Notes under the pieces: generated by a model | What the model was told of the DNA's origin: nothing | Databases searched by the model: none | Seen by the model: only the letters and a program-made list of their open reading frames with translations | In this document: piece after piece, positions 16,840 through 25,916 of the stretch | Layout: each line of letters opens with the position of its first letter | Position numbering within the stretch: the first letter of the stretch is position 1 | NCBI RefSeq assembly: GCF_003986935.1 | Contig: NZ_RJZE01000018.1 | Location: forward strand, 1 to 64,000 | From: Paraburkholderia kururiensis JCM 10599 = LMG 19447 | GTDB lineage: Bacteria; Pseudomonadota; Gammaproteobacteria; Burkholderiales; Burkholderiaceae | Length of the DNA: 64,000 nucleotides | Reading direction: 5' to 3' | Made by a program: the position numbers and the translations under genes

Positions 16840-18111
16840 TTGAATCCTTCTGCCGACCTGATCGTTGCGCGCCCCGAAGGTTTGTATTGTCCGGCGGGCG
16901 ATTTTTATATCGATCCGTGGCGTCCCGTGGAGCGGGCCGTGATCACTCACGCGCACGCCGATCACGCGCGGGCGGGGCACGGCCGTTACCTTGCGTCGGC
17001 GGCCGGTGCCGGCGTGCTGCTCGCGCGACTGCCCGGCATCAGCCTGCAAGCCGTGGCGTATGGCGAGCGGCTCACCCTCAACGGCGTGACGGTATCGCTG
17101 CATCCCGCAGGCCACGTGCTCGGCTCGGCCCAGGTGCGGCTCGAACATCGCGGTCGCGTGTGGGTGGTCTCCGGCGACTACAAGCTCGAAGCGGATCCCA
17201 CCTGCGATGCTTTCGAGCCGGTGCGGTGCGACACCTTCATCACCGAATCCACTTTCGGCCTGCCCGTGTACCGATGGGAACCCGCGCACAGCGTGTTCGA
17301 AGGCATCGACTCGTGGTGGCGCCACAACGCGGCGCAGGCGCGCGCGTCGGTGCTGTTCTGCTATTCGTTCGGCAAGGCGCAGCGCATTCTGGCGGGCGTC
17401 GATGCCGCCATCGGCCCGATCTTCTGCCACGGCGCGGTCGAGCCGCTCAACCGCGCGTATCGCGCGGCGGGCGTGGCCTTGCCCGAGACGCGGCTCACGG
17501 CCGACATGCCGCCGAAGGCGCGCGACGTGTTCAAGGGCGCGCTCATTGTTGCGCCGCCTTCCGCGCAGGGCAGCGCGTGGCTGCGCCGCTTCGGCAATTA
17601 CGGCGACGCCTTCGCGTCGGGCTGGATGCGGCTGCGCGGCACGCGTCGCCGGCGCGGCGTGGACCGCGGCTTCGTGCTTTCCGATCACGCGGACTGGCCC
17701 GGGCTTCTGAGCGCGATTGCCGCGACGAAGGCTGAACGCGTCATCGTCACGCACGGGCATGTCGAGCCGCTCGTGCGCTGGCTGCGCGAGACAGGGCTCG
17801 AAGCCGAAGCGTTCGCCACCGAGTACGGCGGCGACGCGGTGGAAGCGGACGCGGCGGCGCAGTCGCTTGATGCCGCGGCGGCGGGTGGATCGCCCGAATC
17901 GCCTGCATCGCCCGCATCGCCCGCATCGCTCGAATCGCTCGAATCGCTCGAATCGCTCGAATCGCTCGAATCGCTCGAATCGCTCGCGCGAAAGCAGTCG
18001 GCATCGCGGCACGATGCCAACGCCGGCGACCACGCGGAGGACAGCGAACGCGCGGACGCAGGCGAGAACCCGGGCACCGCTGCAGACGCTTCCGGAGACA
18101 CCCCGTCATGA
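16840..18111 (+). CDS. Ligase-associated DNA exonuclease (metallo-beta-lactamase fold)
   Basis: A 423-residue protein of the family encoded next to bacterial ATP-dependent ligases. Metal ligands are visible in THAHADHARAG (about 36-46), HPAGHVLGSAQ and LSDHADWPGL, and SGDYKLEADPTCDAFEP is a family block. It is predicted to process DNA ends before ligation. Translation appears to begin at TTG 16840. The conserved enzyme ends near residue 340; the remaining C-terminal part is a low-complexity tail containing Ser-Pro-Ala and Ser-Leu-Glu repeats. The stop overlaps the ligase start by four bases (ATGA), indicating translational coupling. Confidence 0.88.
   Translation: MNPSADLIVARPEGLYCPAGDFYIDPWRPVERAVITHAHADHARAGHGRYLASAAGAGVLLARLPGISLQAVAYGERLTLNGVTVSLHPAGHVLGSAQVRLEHRGRVWVVSGDYKLEADPTCDAFEPVRCDTFITESTFGLPVYRWEPAHSVFEGIDSWWRHNAAQARASVLFCYSFGKAQRILAGVDAAIGPIFCHGAVEPLNRAYRAAGVALPETRLTADMPPKARDVFKGALIVAPPSAQGSAWLRRFGNYGDAFASGWMRLRGTRRRRGVDRGFVLSDHADWPGLLSAIAATKAERVIVTHGHVEPLVRWLRETGLEAEAFATEYGGDAVEADAAAQSLDAAAAGGSPESPASPASPASLESLESLESLESLESLESLARKQSASRHDANAGDHAEDSERADAGENPGTAADASGDTPS
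17889..17996 (+). repeat. 9-bp tandem repeat inside the exonuclease gene
   Basis: Twelve consecutive 9-base units run from 17889 to 17996. The first four are variants (ATCGCCCGA, ATCGCCTGC, ATCGCCCGC twice), then come seven ATCGCTCGA units and a final ATCGCTCGC. They encode Ser-Pro-Ala then Ser-Leu-Glu tripeptides. Because the unit is a multiple of three, copy-number change alters tail length without breaking the frame. Confidence 0.9.
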
Positions 18112-19838
18112 GGCGTTTCGCTGCGCTCTACGCGGCGCTGGACGCCACCACGTCCACGCGCGACAAGCTCGACGCGCTCATCGCGTACTTCCGCGCGGTG
18201 CCGCCCGAAGACGCGGCGTGGGCCTCGTACTTTCTCGCGGGCGGCAAGCCGCGGCAGTCGGTGCCCACGCGTTTGCTTGTCGAGATCGCGCGCGAGCGCG
18301 CAGGCTTGCCCGAGTGGCTCTTCGACGAGTCGTACGAGGCCGTGGGCGATCTCGCGGAAACCATCGCGCACATCCTGCCGCCCGCGGCGCGCACGACGGA
18401 ACTTGGTCTCGCGCAATGGATCGAGGACCGGTTGCTGCTCCTGCGCGGCGCCGCGCCCGAGACGCTGCGCGAGCGGCTCACTGCGTGGTGGGACGAACTG
18501 GACTGGGGCGGCCGTTTTCTGCTCATCAAGCTGATTGGCGGCGGCTTCCGGGTGGGCGTGGCGCGGCAGCTCGTGGTGCGTGCGCTGGCCGATGTAGCGG
18601 GCGTCGATCACAAGCTCGTCGCCCAGCGCATGGTCGGCTGGACGGATTCGCGTCAGACGCCGGACGCCGCGCGCTATCTGCGTCTCGTCGCCCCCGCGTG
18701 GCAGGAGAGCGCCCGCGACGGCGACGCGCAGACCGGACAGCAGCCGTTGCGCGCGGACCTCGCGACGCAGGTGCATGCGGGCGACGCCGGGCTGCCGTAT
18801 CCGTTCTTTCTCGCGCATCCGTTGCAGGACGAGCCGGCGTCGCTCGGCGCGCGAAGCGACTGGCTCGTGGAATGGAAGTGGGACGGCATTCGTGCGCAAC
18901 TCGTCAAGCGCGCGGGATGCGTGTGGCTGTGGTCGCGCGGCGAGGACCTGATCACCGACCGCTTTCCCGAGATCGAAGCGCTTGGCCGCGCGCTGCCGGA
19001 CGGTTACGTGATCGACGGCGAAATCCTCGCGTGGGCGCCCGGCGCCGCCGTGCCGCTGCCGTTCGCGCAACTGCAGCCGCGCATTACGCGCAAGACGCTC
19101 ACGAAGAAGGTGCTGGCCGACTATCCGGCCACCTTCGTGGCCTACGACCTGCTCGAAGCGCAAGGCGAAGATCTGCGGACCACGCCGCTCGAAGTGCGTC
19201 GCGCGCGGCTTGAAAAACTTGGCTCGCCTGGCATGCCGGGCGAGCCTGCGGCCGAGGTTGCCGCGCCGCCGCTGCGTCTGTCGCCGCTCGTCACGGCGGC
19301 CGAGGCACCGGACTGGGCCGCGCTCGCCGCGCTGCGCGAAGAAAGCCGCGCGCGCGGCGTGGAAGGCCTGATGCTGAAGGGGCGCGAGTCGCTGTACGGC
19401 GTGGGTCGCACGAAGACGGCGGGCGCGTGGTGGAAATGGAAGATCGATCCCTACGCGGTGGATGCAGTGCTGCTCTACGCGCAGCCCGGACACGGCCGGC
19501 GCGCGAGCCTCTACACGGACTTCACCTTCGCCGTGTGGGACGAGGCCGGCGGCGTGCGCACGCTGGTGCCCTTCGCCAAGGCCTATTCGGGGCTCACGGA
19601 TGCAGAGATGCGCGAGGTGGATGCGATCGTGCGCAAGACGACGGTCGAGAAGTTCGGCCCGGTGCGCAGCCTGCGGCCCACGCTCGTGTTCGAAATCGGC
19701 TTCGAGGGCATTCAGGCGAGCGGGCGGCACAAGTCGGGCGTGGCCGTGCGCTTTCCGCGCATGCTGCGCTGGCGTACGGACAAAAGCATTGAAGACGCCG
19801 ATACGCTCGCCATGCTGAGGGGCTTTATCAAGGGCTAG
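18108..19838 (+). CDS. ATP-dependent DNA ligase
   Basis: A 576-residue ligase with the nucleotidyl-acceptor motif I EWKWDGIRAQL, motif Ia RGEDLITDRFPE, motif III DGEILAW, motif IV RGVEGLMLK and motif V WWKWKIDP. The N-terminal domain (about 1-200) is the DNA-binding domain of the LigB/LigC-like bacterial ATP ligases, and the C-terminal OB domain ends in SGVAVRFPRMLRWR. It seals nicks using ATP, in addition to the essential NAD-dependent LigA encoded elsewhere. It is coupled to the exonuclease; the Lhr-type helicase found next to such pairs in many bacteria is not present here. Confidence 0.92.
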   Translation: MRRFAALYAALDATTSTRDKLDALIAYFRAVPPEDAAWASYFLAGGKPRQSVPTRLLVEIARERAGLPEWLFDESYEAVGDLAETIAHILPPAARTTELGLAQWIEDRLLLLRGAAPETLRERLTAWWDELDWGGRFLLIKLIGGGFRVGVARQLVVRALADVAGVDHKLVAQRMVGWTDSRQTPDAARYLRLVAPAWQESARDGDAQTGQQPLRADLATQVHAGDAGLPYPFFLAHPLQDEPASLGARSDWLVEWKWDGIRAQLVKRAGCVWLWSRGEDLITDRFPEIEALGRALPDGYVIDGEILAWAPGAAVPLPFAQLQPRITRKTLTKKVLADYPATFVAYDLLEAQGEDLRTTPLEVRRARLEKLGSPGMPGEPAAEVAAPPLRLSPLVTAAEAPDWAALAALREESRARGVEGLMLKGRESLYGVGRTKTAGAWWKWKIDPYAVDAVLLYAQPGHGRRASLYTDFTFAVWDEAGGVRTLVPFAKAYSGLTDAEMREVDAIVRKTTVEKFGPVRSLRPTLVFEIGFEGIQASGRHKSGVAVRFPRMLRWRTDKSIEDADTLAMLRGFIKG

Positions 19839-19944
19839 AACATCGCCTGGTGTGTCCCCTTGCGGGCATCGTTACGTGTCCTTTTTGTGCAGGCGGCGCG
19901 TTCGCCATTCCTTATCGAAACCTCTTCCCGTTCCTTCTTTGATA

Positions 19945-19960
19945 CTGTATAAATATACAG
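19945..19960 (+). promoter_or_regulatory. LexA (SOS) box ahead of imuA-imuB-dnaE2
   Basis: CTGTATAAATATACAG is a CTG-N10-CAG palindrome with the TA-rich core of the beta/gamma-proteobacterial LexA consensus. It lies about 110 bases upstream of the imuA start, so the mutagenesis cassette should be derepressed by DNA damage. Confidence 0.9.
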
Positions 19961-20072
19961 GTATCGGCGCGCGTTTCGGTATCCGGTTCGCGCGTTCGGC
20001 GACGGTTCCGCCTTGCCCGGCTTGTGTCGGGAGGGCGGCGTATCCCCTTTTGAAAGAGCATCAGCACGAATC

Positions 20073-20927
20073 ATGGCTGCAGCACTCCATGCCACGAGCG
20101 CTTTGCCGTCCCGGCTGCGCAGCCAGGTATGGCAAGGGGATCAGCTTGCCGGCGCGACGGCGGGCGTCGTGCCGAGCGGGTATGCCGCTCTCGACGCACT
20201 GTTGCCCGGCAAGGGCTGGCCAGCCGGCAGCCTGACCGAACTGCTGGTGGAGCACGGCGGCATCGGCGAAATGCGGCTCGTGGCACCGGCGTTGAAGTCC
20301 CTCACGGCGCGCGACGGTAAGCACGTCGTGTTCGTGGCGCCGCCCTGGCAGCCCTATGCGTGTGCGCTAAAGGTGTGGGGCATCGCGCTCGAACGGGTGG
20401 TCTGGGTACGCGCTCGCGAAGAGGAAGCCCCCTGGGCCGCTGAGCAGGCATTGAAGCAGGAAGGCATGGGCGCCGTACTGGTGTGGCTCGCGAAAGCGCG
20501 TCCGGATGCGGTGCGTCGGCTGCAGGTCGTGGCGCAGGATTCGCGCGCGCTCGCTTTTCTCGTGCGGCCGGCGCACGCGCGCAGCCAGTCTTCGGCGGCG
20601 CCGCTGCGCATCGCATGCGAGCCGATGCTGCCGCCCGATGCCGAGACCATCGACCGGCATCGCTGGCTTCAGGAAGCGTTGTTGTCGGTGGACGTTTTCA
20701 AGCGGCGCGGGCCGCCTCCCGCCCGGCCGCTTTTCGTCACGTTGCCGTTGCAGGCCGGATTGCTGCCACCGCCGCAGTCCCAGTCCGGCCATCAACGTCA
20801 ATGGCACGAGAGCAATCATGTTGTGGATCGCAGTTACCTTGCCCCTGTTGCCGCTGGAGGCGGTGAAGCCGCCTCTGGCTCTCCCGCGGCAGCCCGAAAA
20901 CCCGGACGCTCCGCACAGCCGGCATGA
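20073..20927 (+). CDS. imuA: Translesion-synthesis accessory protein ImuA
   Basis: A 284-residue RecA/SulA-related protein without a canonical Walker A motif (LPGKGWPAGSLTELL replaces it near residue 45). The family pattern LTELLVEHGGIGEMRLVAPAL and VFVAPPWQPYA is clear. ImuA works with ImuB and DnaE2 in damage-induced mutagenesis. I chose ATG 20073 (MAAALHATSALPSRL) as it fits the family N-terminus; an in-frame ATG at 20013 would add 20 residues. It is the first gene after the LexA box, and its 3' end overlaps imuB by 110 bases in another frame. Confidence 0.88.
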   Translation: MAAALHATSALPSRLRSQVWQGDQLAGATAGVVPSGYAALDALLPGKGWPAGSLTELLVEHGGIGEMRLVAPALKSLTARDGKHVVFVAPPWQPYACALKVWGIALERVVWVRAREEEAPWAAEQALKQEGMGAVLVWLAKARPDAVRRLQVVAQDSRALAFLVRPAHARSQSSAAPLRIACEPMLPPDAETIDRHRWLQEALLSVDVFKRRGPPPARPLFVTLPLQAGLLPPPQSQSGHQRQWHESNHVVDRSYLAPVAAGGGEAASGSPAAARKPGRSAQPA

Positions 20928-22470
20928 GGCCGGCGCCGCGCACGTCGCAAGCGGTGCGGTGGACGGCGCCGCGAACGTGCGCTGCCATGCGCTCGCCGAT
21001 CATGTGCGCATCCTGATTCCCGATCTGGATGCGCTCCGTCTCGGCGTGCGCGCGGGCAACACGCGCTCGCATGCGCTCGCGCTCGCGCCGCAGATCGTGA
21101 TGCTCACGCCCGATCCGGCGCGTGAAAAAGCGGCGCTCGAAGCACTGGCGCTGGCGTTGCTCGCCTTTACGCCGAACGTGGCGTTTGCCGAAGGCAATAC
21201 GCTGCTGCTGGAGGTGGGTGCGGGGCTGCGTCTTTTCGGCGGCCTGCGCGCGCTGCTCTCGCGGGTCGCCTCGACCGTGGGGATGCTGGGGCACACCGCG
21301 CGCTTCGCCTGTGCCCCCACGGCGTGGGGCGCATGGCTGCTGGCCGCGGCGTGTGCCGAGCGAGCGGAGAGGGCGGGGCGGCGCTGGCGTGTGGTCAAGC
21401 AGGCTACGCTTGCGCGCACGCTCGATACGCTGCCCGTTTCGCTCTTGCCCTTCGCCGCCGAACATGGCGATGTGTTCGAGCAGATCGGCTGCACGACCCT
21501 TGCCGATCTGCGCCGGCTGCCGCGCGAGGGCATCGTGCGCCGCTTCGGCGACGGCGTGCTCACGCTGCTTGCGCAGGCCTTCGGCGAGCATCCCGATCCG
21601 CGCGAATACTTTCAGGCGCCGGCCTCGTTTCACGCGCAGCTGGAATTGCAGGCGCGAGTCGATAGCGCCGAAGCCTTGCTGTTCGCGGCGCGCCGGCTCG
21701 TCGTGCAACTGGCCGGCTGGCTGGGCGCCCATCACGCGGCTTTGCGCAAGTTCGAACTGCGGCTCGAGCACGAACTCGCCTCGCGCCACGCGCCGCGCAC
21801 GTCGTCGTTGAAGCTCGGCTGGGCGGTGCCGTCGCGCGATGCCGATCACCTGATCTGGCTGCTGCGCGAAAAGCTCAATCAGACGGAGCTGGCCGCGCCG
21901 GTGATCGGGCTGAAACTCGTCGCCGACGAAGTGAGCGAGTACGCGGCGCCCACCGGCACGCTCTTTCCCATGCCCGAGGCGTCGGACGAATCCATGGCGC
22001 GGCTGATGGAGCGGCTCGGCGCGCGCCTGGGCGCACAGAACGTGCTGCAGCTTTCGGCTCACGAAGACCACCGCCCCGAGCGCGCGATGCAGACCGCCGC
22101 TTATCGCGAGCCCGCAGCGGGGCGCCGCAAGCCGGCGCGTGCGAAGAAGCCCGCTGCCCAGCCGACAGGCGATGCGTACCCGCCGCCGCATCAGGCCGTG
22201 CTCGATCTGCCCGAGAGCCCGTTGCCCTCGCAGCCGCGTCCGGTGTGGATGCTCGAACGGCCGCTGCGGCTCGTGGTGCGCGACGAGCGTCCGGTCTACC
22301 GGCGTCCGTTGAAAACGCTTACGCGCACCGAACGCATCGAGGCAGGGTGGTGGGATGGCGAAGGCGTGGAGCGCGATTACTACGTGGCCGGCGACGATCA
22401 GGGCCGCATGTTCTGGGTGTATCGCGAGCGTCTGAGCGGGCAGTGGTTCCTGCAGGGCCTCTTTGGCTGA
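20818..22470 (+). CDS. imuB: Y-family polymerase-like protein ImuB
   Basis: A 550-residue protein related to DinB-type polymerases. The N-terminus MLWIAVTLPLLPLEAV lacks the catalytic Asp of active Y-family enzymes, as known for ImuB, which acts as a beta-clamp adaptor for DnaE2. Helix-hairpin-helix-like segments (IGCTTLADLRRLPREGIVRRFG, about 220-241) and a C-terminal region (GDDQGRMFWVYRERLSGQWFLQGLFG in pieces) typical of the family are present. The start ATG lies inside imuA (110-base overlap) and matches the family N-terminus. The gene is followed five bases later by dnaE2. Confidence 0.9.
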   Translation: MLWIAVTLPLLPLEAVKPPLALPRQPENPDAPHSRHEAGAAHVASGAVDGAANVRCHALADHVRILIPDLDALRLGVRAGNTRSHALALAPQIVMLTPDPAREKAALEALALALLAFTPNVAFAEGNTLLLEVGAGLRLFGGLRALLSRVASTVGMLGHTARFACAPTAWGAWLLAAACAERAERAGRRWRVVKQATLARTLDTLPVSLLPFAAEHGDVFEQIGCTTLADLRRLPREGIVRRFGDGVLTLLAQAFGEHPDPREYFQAPASFHAQLELQARVDSAEALLFAARRLVVQLAGWLGAHHAALRKFELRLEHELASRHAPRTSSLKLGWAVPSRDADHLIWLLREKLNQTELAAPVIGLKLVADEVSEYAAPTGTLFPMPEASDESMARLMERLGARLGAQNVLQLSAHEDHRPERAMQTAAYREPAAGRRKPARAKKPAAQPTGDAYPPPHQAVLDLPESPLPSQPRPVWMLERPLRLVVRDERPVYRRPLKTLTRTERIEAGWWDGEGVERDYYVAGDDQGRMFWVYRERLSGQWFLQGLFG

Positions 22471-22475
22471 GCGCC

Positions 22476-25400
22476 ATGTCGAGAGTCGATACAGCGTCCC
22501 GTGACGGGAAAGGCGCCGTGCCCCCGATGCCGCAATTGCCGGCGTATGCCGAGCTGCATTGCCTCACCAACTTCACGTTCCTGCGCGGCGCGTCGCGTCC
22601 CGGTGAACTCGTCGAGCGGGCCATCCAGTGCGGCTACAGCGCGCTCGCGATTACCGACGAGTGCTCGCTCGCCGGCGTAGTTCGTGCCCACAGCGCGCTC
22701 AAAATCATCGAAGCGGAACGCGAGAAGGAACGGAAGGCATGCAGTGAAGGAGAAAAGGAAGCACAACCCGACCCGCCGCTGCATCTGCTGATCGGCAGCG
22801 AACTCAATCTCACCGATGAAGCCGGTGCACCGTTCTGCACGCTCGTAGCCATCGCGATGAATCGCGATGGCTACGGCAATCTCTCCGAACTGATCACGCT
22901 GGGACGCTCGCGCGCGGCGAAGGGTAGCTATCGGCTGCATCCTGCTGACTTCACCCACCCGCCGCCCGAGCTTGCGCATCTGCGCCATTTGCCCGACTGC
23001 GTCCTGCTGCTCGTGCCGCAGCAGGCGGCAACGCTCGCGCAGACGCTGCGCTGCGCGCACTGGCTTGCGGGCATCGCTCCGGACCGCGCCTGGCTCGCGC
23101 TCGAACTATGGCAAACCGGCAACGACGAAGTGCGCATCAACGCAATGCGGACCATCGCGCAGCAAAGCGGGCTGCCGCTCGTGGCCGCGGGCGGCGCGTT
23201 GATGCATGCGCGTTCGCGCAAGCCGCTGCAGGACACGTTGACGGCCATCGGTCTCGGCCAGCCGCTTGCTCGATGCGGCCACGCGCTCGAACCCAACGCA
23301 GAGCGGCATCTGCGTTCGCGGGTGCGGCTCGGTGCGCTGTATCCCGCGGATACGCTCGCCGAAACGCTGCGCGTGGCGAGCCGCTGCACGTTCTCGCTCG
23401 ACGAATTGGCCTACGAATATCCCGAAGAACTCGTGCCGCCCGGCGAAACGCCGGCCAGCTGGCTGCGCAAGCTCGTGATGGAGGGCGCACGCGCGCGCTG
23501 GGCGGGCAGCTTGAGCGAGCGGCAGCGTGATCAGATCGACAAGGAACTCGACCTGATCGCGGACCTGCGCTACGAGAAGTACTTCCTTACCGTGCACGAC
23601 ATCGTGCGTTTCGCGCGCGAGCAGGGCATCTTGTGCCAGGGGCGCGGGTCGGCGGCCAACTCGGTGATCTGCTATTGCCTCTATGTGACCGAGATCGACC
23701 CTGTGGACATGAACATGCTGGTCGAGCGGTTCATTTCGCGCGCGCGCAACGAGCCGCCTGACATCGACGTCGACTTCGAGCATCAGCGCCGCGAAGAGGT
23801 GATCCAGTACGTCTACGGCAAGTACGGCAGGCGCCGCGCGGCGCTCGCGGCCACGGTGATCTCGTATCGCACGCGCAGCGCGCTGAAGGACGTTGGCAAG
23901 GCGCTCGGCCTCGAACCTGCGCTGATCGAACGCATCAGCAGCGCCCAGCAATGGTGGGATGGTCCCGAGGCCGTGGCGCGGTATCTGGCCGAAGCCGGCT
24001 TCGATCCCGAGTCGCACGTCACGCAGCATCTGATCCGGCTCACGCGCGAGCTGCGCAATTTTCCGCGCCACCTGTCGCAGCACGTGGGCGGCTTCGTGAT
24101 TGCGAAAGACAAACTCTCGCGGCTCGTGCCCATCGAGAACGCGGCGATGAAAGACCGCTGCGTGATCGAATGGGACAAGGACGACATCGATGCGCTGAAG
24201 CTCTTGAAGGTGGACGTGCTGGCGCTCGGCATGCTCTCGGCGATCCGGCGCGCGCTGGAATTCGTCGCGCTGCGGCGCGGGTTGCCGGCGTATCGCATGC
24301 AGGACATCAAGCGCGCCGACCCGGCCGTCTACGAAATGTGCTGCCACGCGGACACGGTGGGCGTGTTCCAGATCGAGTCGCGTGCGCAGCAGAGCATGCT
24401 GCCGCGGTTGAGGCCGCGGAAGTACTACGACCTCGTGATTCAGGTGGCGATCGTGCGCCCGGGGCCGATCCAGGGCGGCATGGTGCATCCGTATCTGCGG
24501 CGCAGGCAGAAGCTCGAAGCCGTCGAATACGAGAAAGACGATTTGAAGCCGGTGCTCGAACGCACGCTTGGCGTGCCGATCTTCCAGGAGCAGGTGATGC
24601 ACCTTGCGATGGTCGCAGCCGGCTACAGCGCGGAAGAGGCCGACCGCCTGCGCCGCGCCATGGCGGCGTGGCGGCGCGACGGCGACCTGCGGCCCTATCA
24701 GGACGACCTCACGAACCGGATGCTGGCGAGGAAATACACGCGGGAATTCGCGGACCGCATCTGCAAGCAGATCGAGGGCTTCGGCGATTACGGTTTTCCG
24801 GAGAGCCACGCGGCGAGCTTCGCGCTGCTCGTCTACGTGAGCGCGTGGCTGAAGCGCTACGAGCCCGCGGCGTTTCTCGCGGGCTTGCTGAACAGCCAGC
24901 CGCTCGGCTTCTATTCGCCGTCGCAGCTCGTGCAGGACGCGAAGCGGCACGGCGTGACGGTGCTCGCGCCCGACGTTTCGGTGAGCGACTGGGAATCGGT
25001 GCTGGAGGTGCGCGGCCGGCCCGGCGCGCGGTTGGCGGCCGACGAGGCGGCGGCGCGGCGTGCCGATGCGCCTCGCTATGAGCGGTTACTGCGTGCCGTT
25101 GCGGTGCCGAAGCACTGTTTTGCTCGCACTGTCCGGCGTGCTGTGAGAGCTTGGGTCAAGCTGCCGGCGCGCGCCTATGGGCGGCGCGGGCCGGCGGTGC
25201 GGCTCGGGCTGCGGCTCGTGAAGGGGCTGCCCGAGGAGGCGGCGCATCGCGTGATGGAGGCGCGCCGCGAGGCGCCTTTTACCGACGTCGATGATCTCGC
25301 GCGCCGTGCGGCGCTGACGCGGCGAGACCTCCAGGCACTGGCCGCGGCGAATGCGCTCGCAAGCATTGCGGGACACCGGCGTGAGGCGTGGTGGGCCGTC

Positions 25401-25895
25401 ACCGCCCAGCATGCCGTGCCGAAGCTGCTGCGCGACGCGCCGATTGCCGAGGCGCCGCTCGCGTTGCCGCGCGCAACGGAAGGCCGCGAGATCGTCGCCG
25501 ATTATTCGAGCCTCGGGCTGACGCTGAACCGGCATCCGCTCGCGCTGCTGCGACCGGGGCTCGCGAAGCAGCGCTTTCGCACTGCCGCGCAGTTCGCCCT
25601 GTGCCGGCACGGCACGCTGGTGCGCGCATGCGGCATCGTGACGGTGCGGCAGCGGCCGGGCACGGCGAGCGGCACCATTTTCGTGTCGATCGAGGACGAG
25701 ACCGGCGCGATCAACGTGATCGTGTGGCCGTCGGTGGTGGAGACGCAGCGCCAGGCGCTGTTGAGTTCATCGCTGCTGGCGGTGTCGGGCGTCGTGCAGC
25801 GCGAAGGCGAGGTGGTGCATCTGGTCGCACACCGGCTGGAGGATCACAGCCGTTTGCTGGGGCGACTGGCTACGGCGAGCCGCGACTTTCACTGA
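22476..25895 (+). CDS. dnaE2: Error-prone DNA polymerase DnaE2
   Basis: A 1139-residue C-family polymerase. The PHP domain begins YAELHCLTNFTFLRGASRP, the polymerase active site carries PPDIDVDFEHQRREE, and the C-terminal OB domain (TVRQRPGTASGTIFVSIEDE) is near the end. It carries out damage-induced translesion synthesis with ImuA and ImuB. Two insertions stand out: a charged Glu/Lys stretch in the PHP domain (about residues 84-105) and a basic Arg-rich insert of roughly 50 residues after VSDWESVLEV (about 850-900), in a region that is otherwise well conserved. Start ATG 22476 is five bases after the imuB stop. Confidence 0.93.
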   Translation: MSRVDTASRDGKGAVPPMPQLPAYAELHCLTNFTFLRGASRPGELVERAIQCGYSALAITDECSLAGVVRAHSALKIIEAEREKERKACSEGEKEAQPDPPLHLLIGSELNLTDEAGAPFCTLVAIAMNRDGYGNLSELITLGRSRAAKGSYRLHPADFTHPPPELAHLRHLPDCVLLLVPQQAATLAQTLRCAHWLAGIAPDRAWLALELWQTGNDEVRINAMRTIAQQSGLPLVAAGGALMHARSRKPLQDTLTAIGLGQPLARCGHALEPNAERHLRSRVRLGALYPADTLAETLRVASRCTFSLDELAYEYPEELVPPGETPASWLRKLVMEGARARWAGSLSERQRDQIDKELDLIADLRYEKYFLTVHDIVRFAREQGILCQGRGSAANSVICYCLYVTEIDPVDMNMLVERFISRARNEPPDIDVDFEHQRREEVIQYVYGKYGRRRAALAATVISYRTRSALKDVGKALGLEPALIERISSAQQWWDGPEAVARYLAEAGFDPESHVTQHLIRLTRELRNFPRHLSQHVGGFVIAKDKLSRLVPIENAAMKDRCVIEWDKDDIDALKLLKVDVLALGMLSAIRRALEFVALRRGLPAYRMQDIKRADPAVYEMCCHADTVGVFQIESRAQQSMLPRLRPRKYYDLVIQVAIVRPGPIQGGMVHPYLRRRQKLEAVEYEKDDLKPVLERTLGVPIFQEQVMHLAMVAAGYSAEEADRLRRAMAAWRRDGDLRPYQDDLTNRMLARKYTREFADRICKQIEGFGDYGFPESHAASFALLVYVSAWLKRYEPAAFLAGLLNSQPLGFYSPSQLVQDAKRHGVTVLAPDVSVSDWESVLEVRGRPGARLAADEAAARRADAPRYERLLRAVAVPKHCFARTVRRAVRAWVKLPARAYGRRGPAVRLGLRLVKGLPEEAAHRVMEARREAPFTDVDDLARRAALTRRDLQALAAANALASIAGHRREAWWAVTAQHAVPKLLRDAPIAEAPLALPRATEGREIVADYSSLGLTLNRHPLALLRPGLAKQRFRTAAQFALCRHGTLVRACGIVTVRQRPGTASGTIFVSIEDETGAINVIVWPSVVETQRQALLSSSLLAVSGVVQREGEVVHLVAHRLEDHSRLLGRLATASRDFH

Positions 25896-25916
25896 AGGCG
25901 GGCGCGGTTTCGTCGT

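Noticed and set aside
17889..17996. Tandem repeat considered as a CRISPR array
   Set aside because: Units are 9 bases, contiguous with no spacers and within a coding sequence.
20506..20817. In-frame extension of imuB upstream of 20818
   Set aside because: It lies wholly inside imuA and its translation is Arg-rich and unlike ImuB; MLWIAV at 20818 matches the family start.
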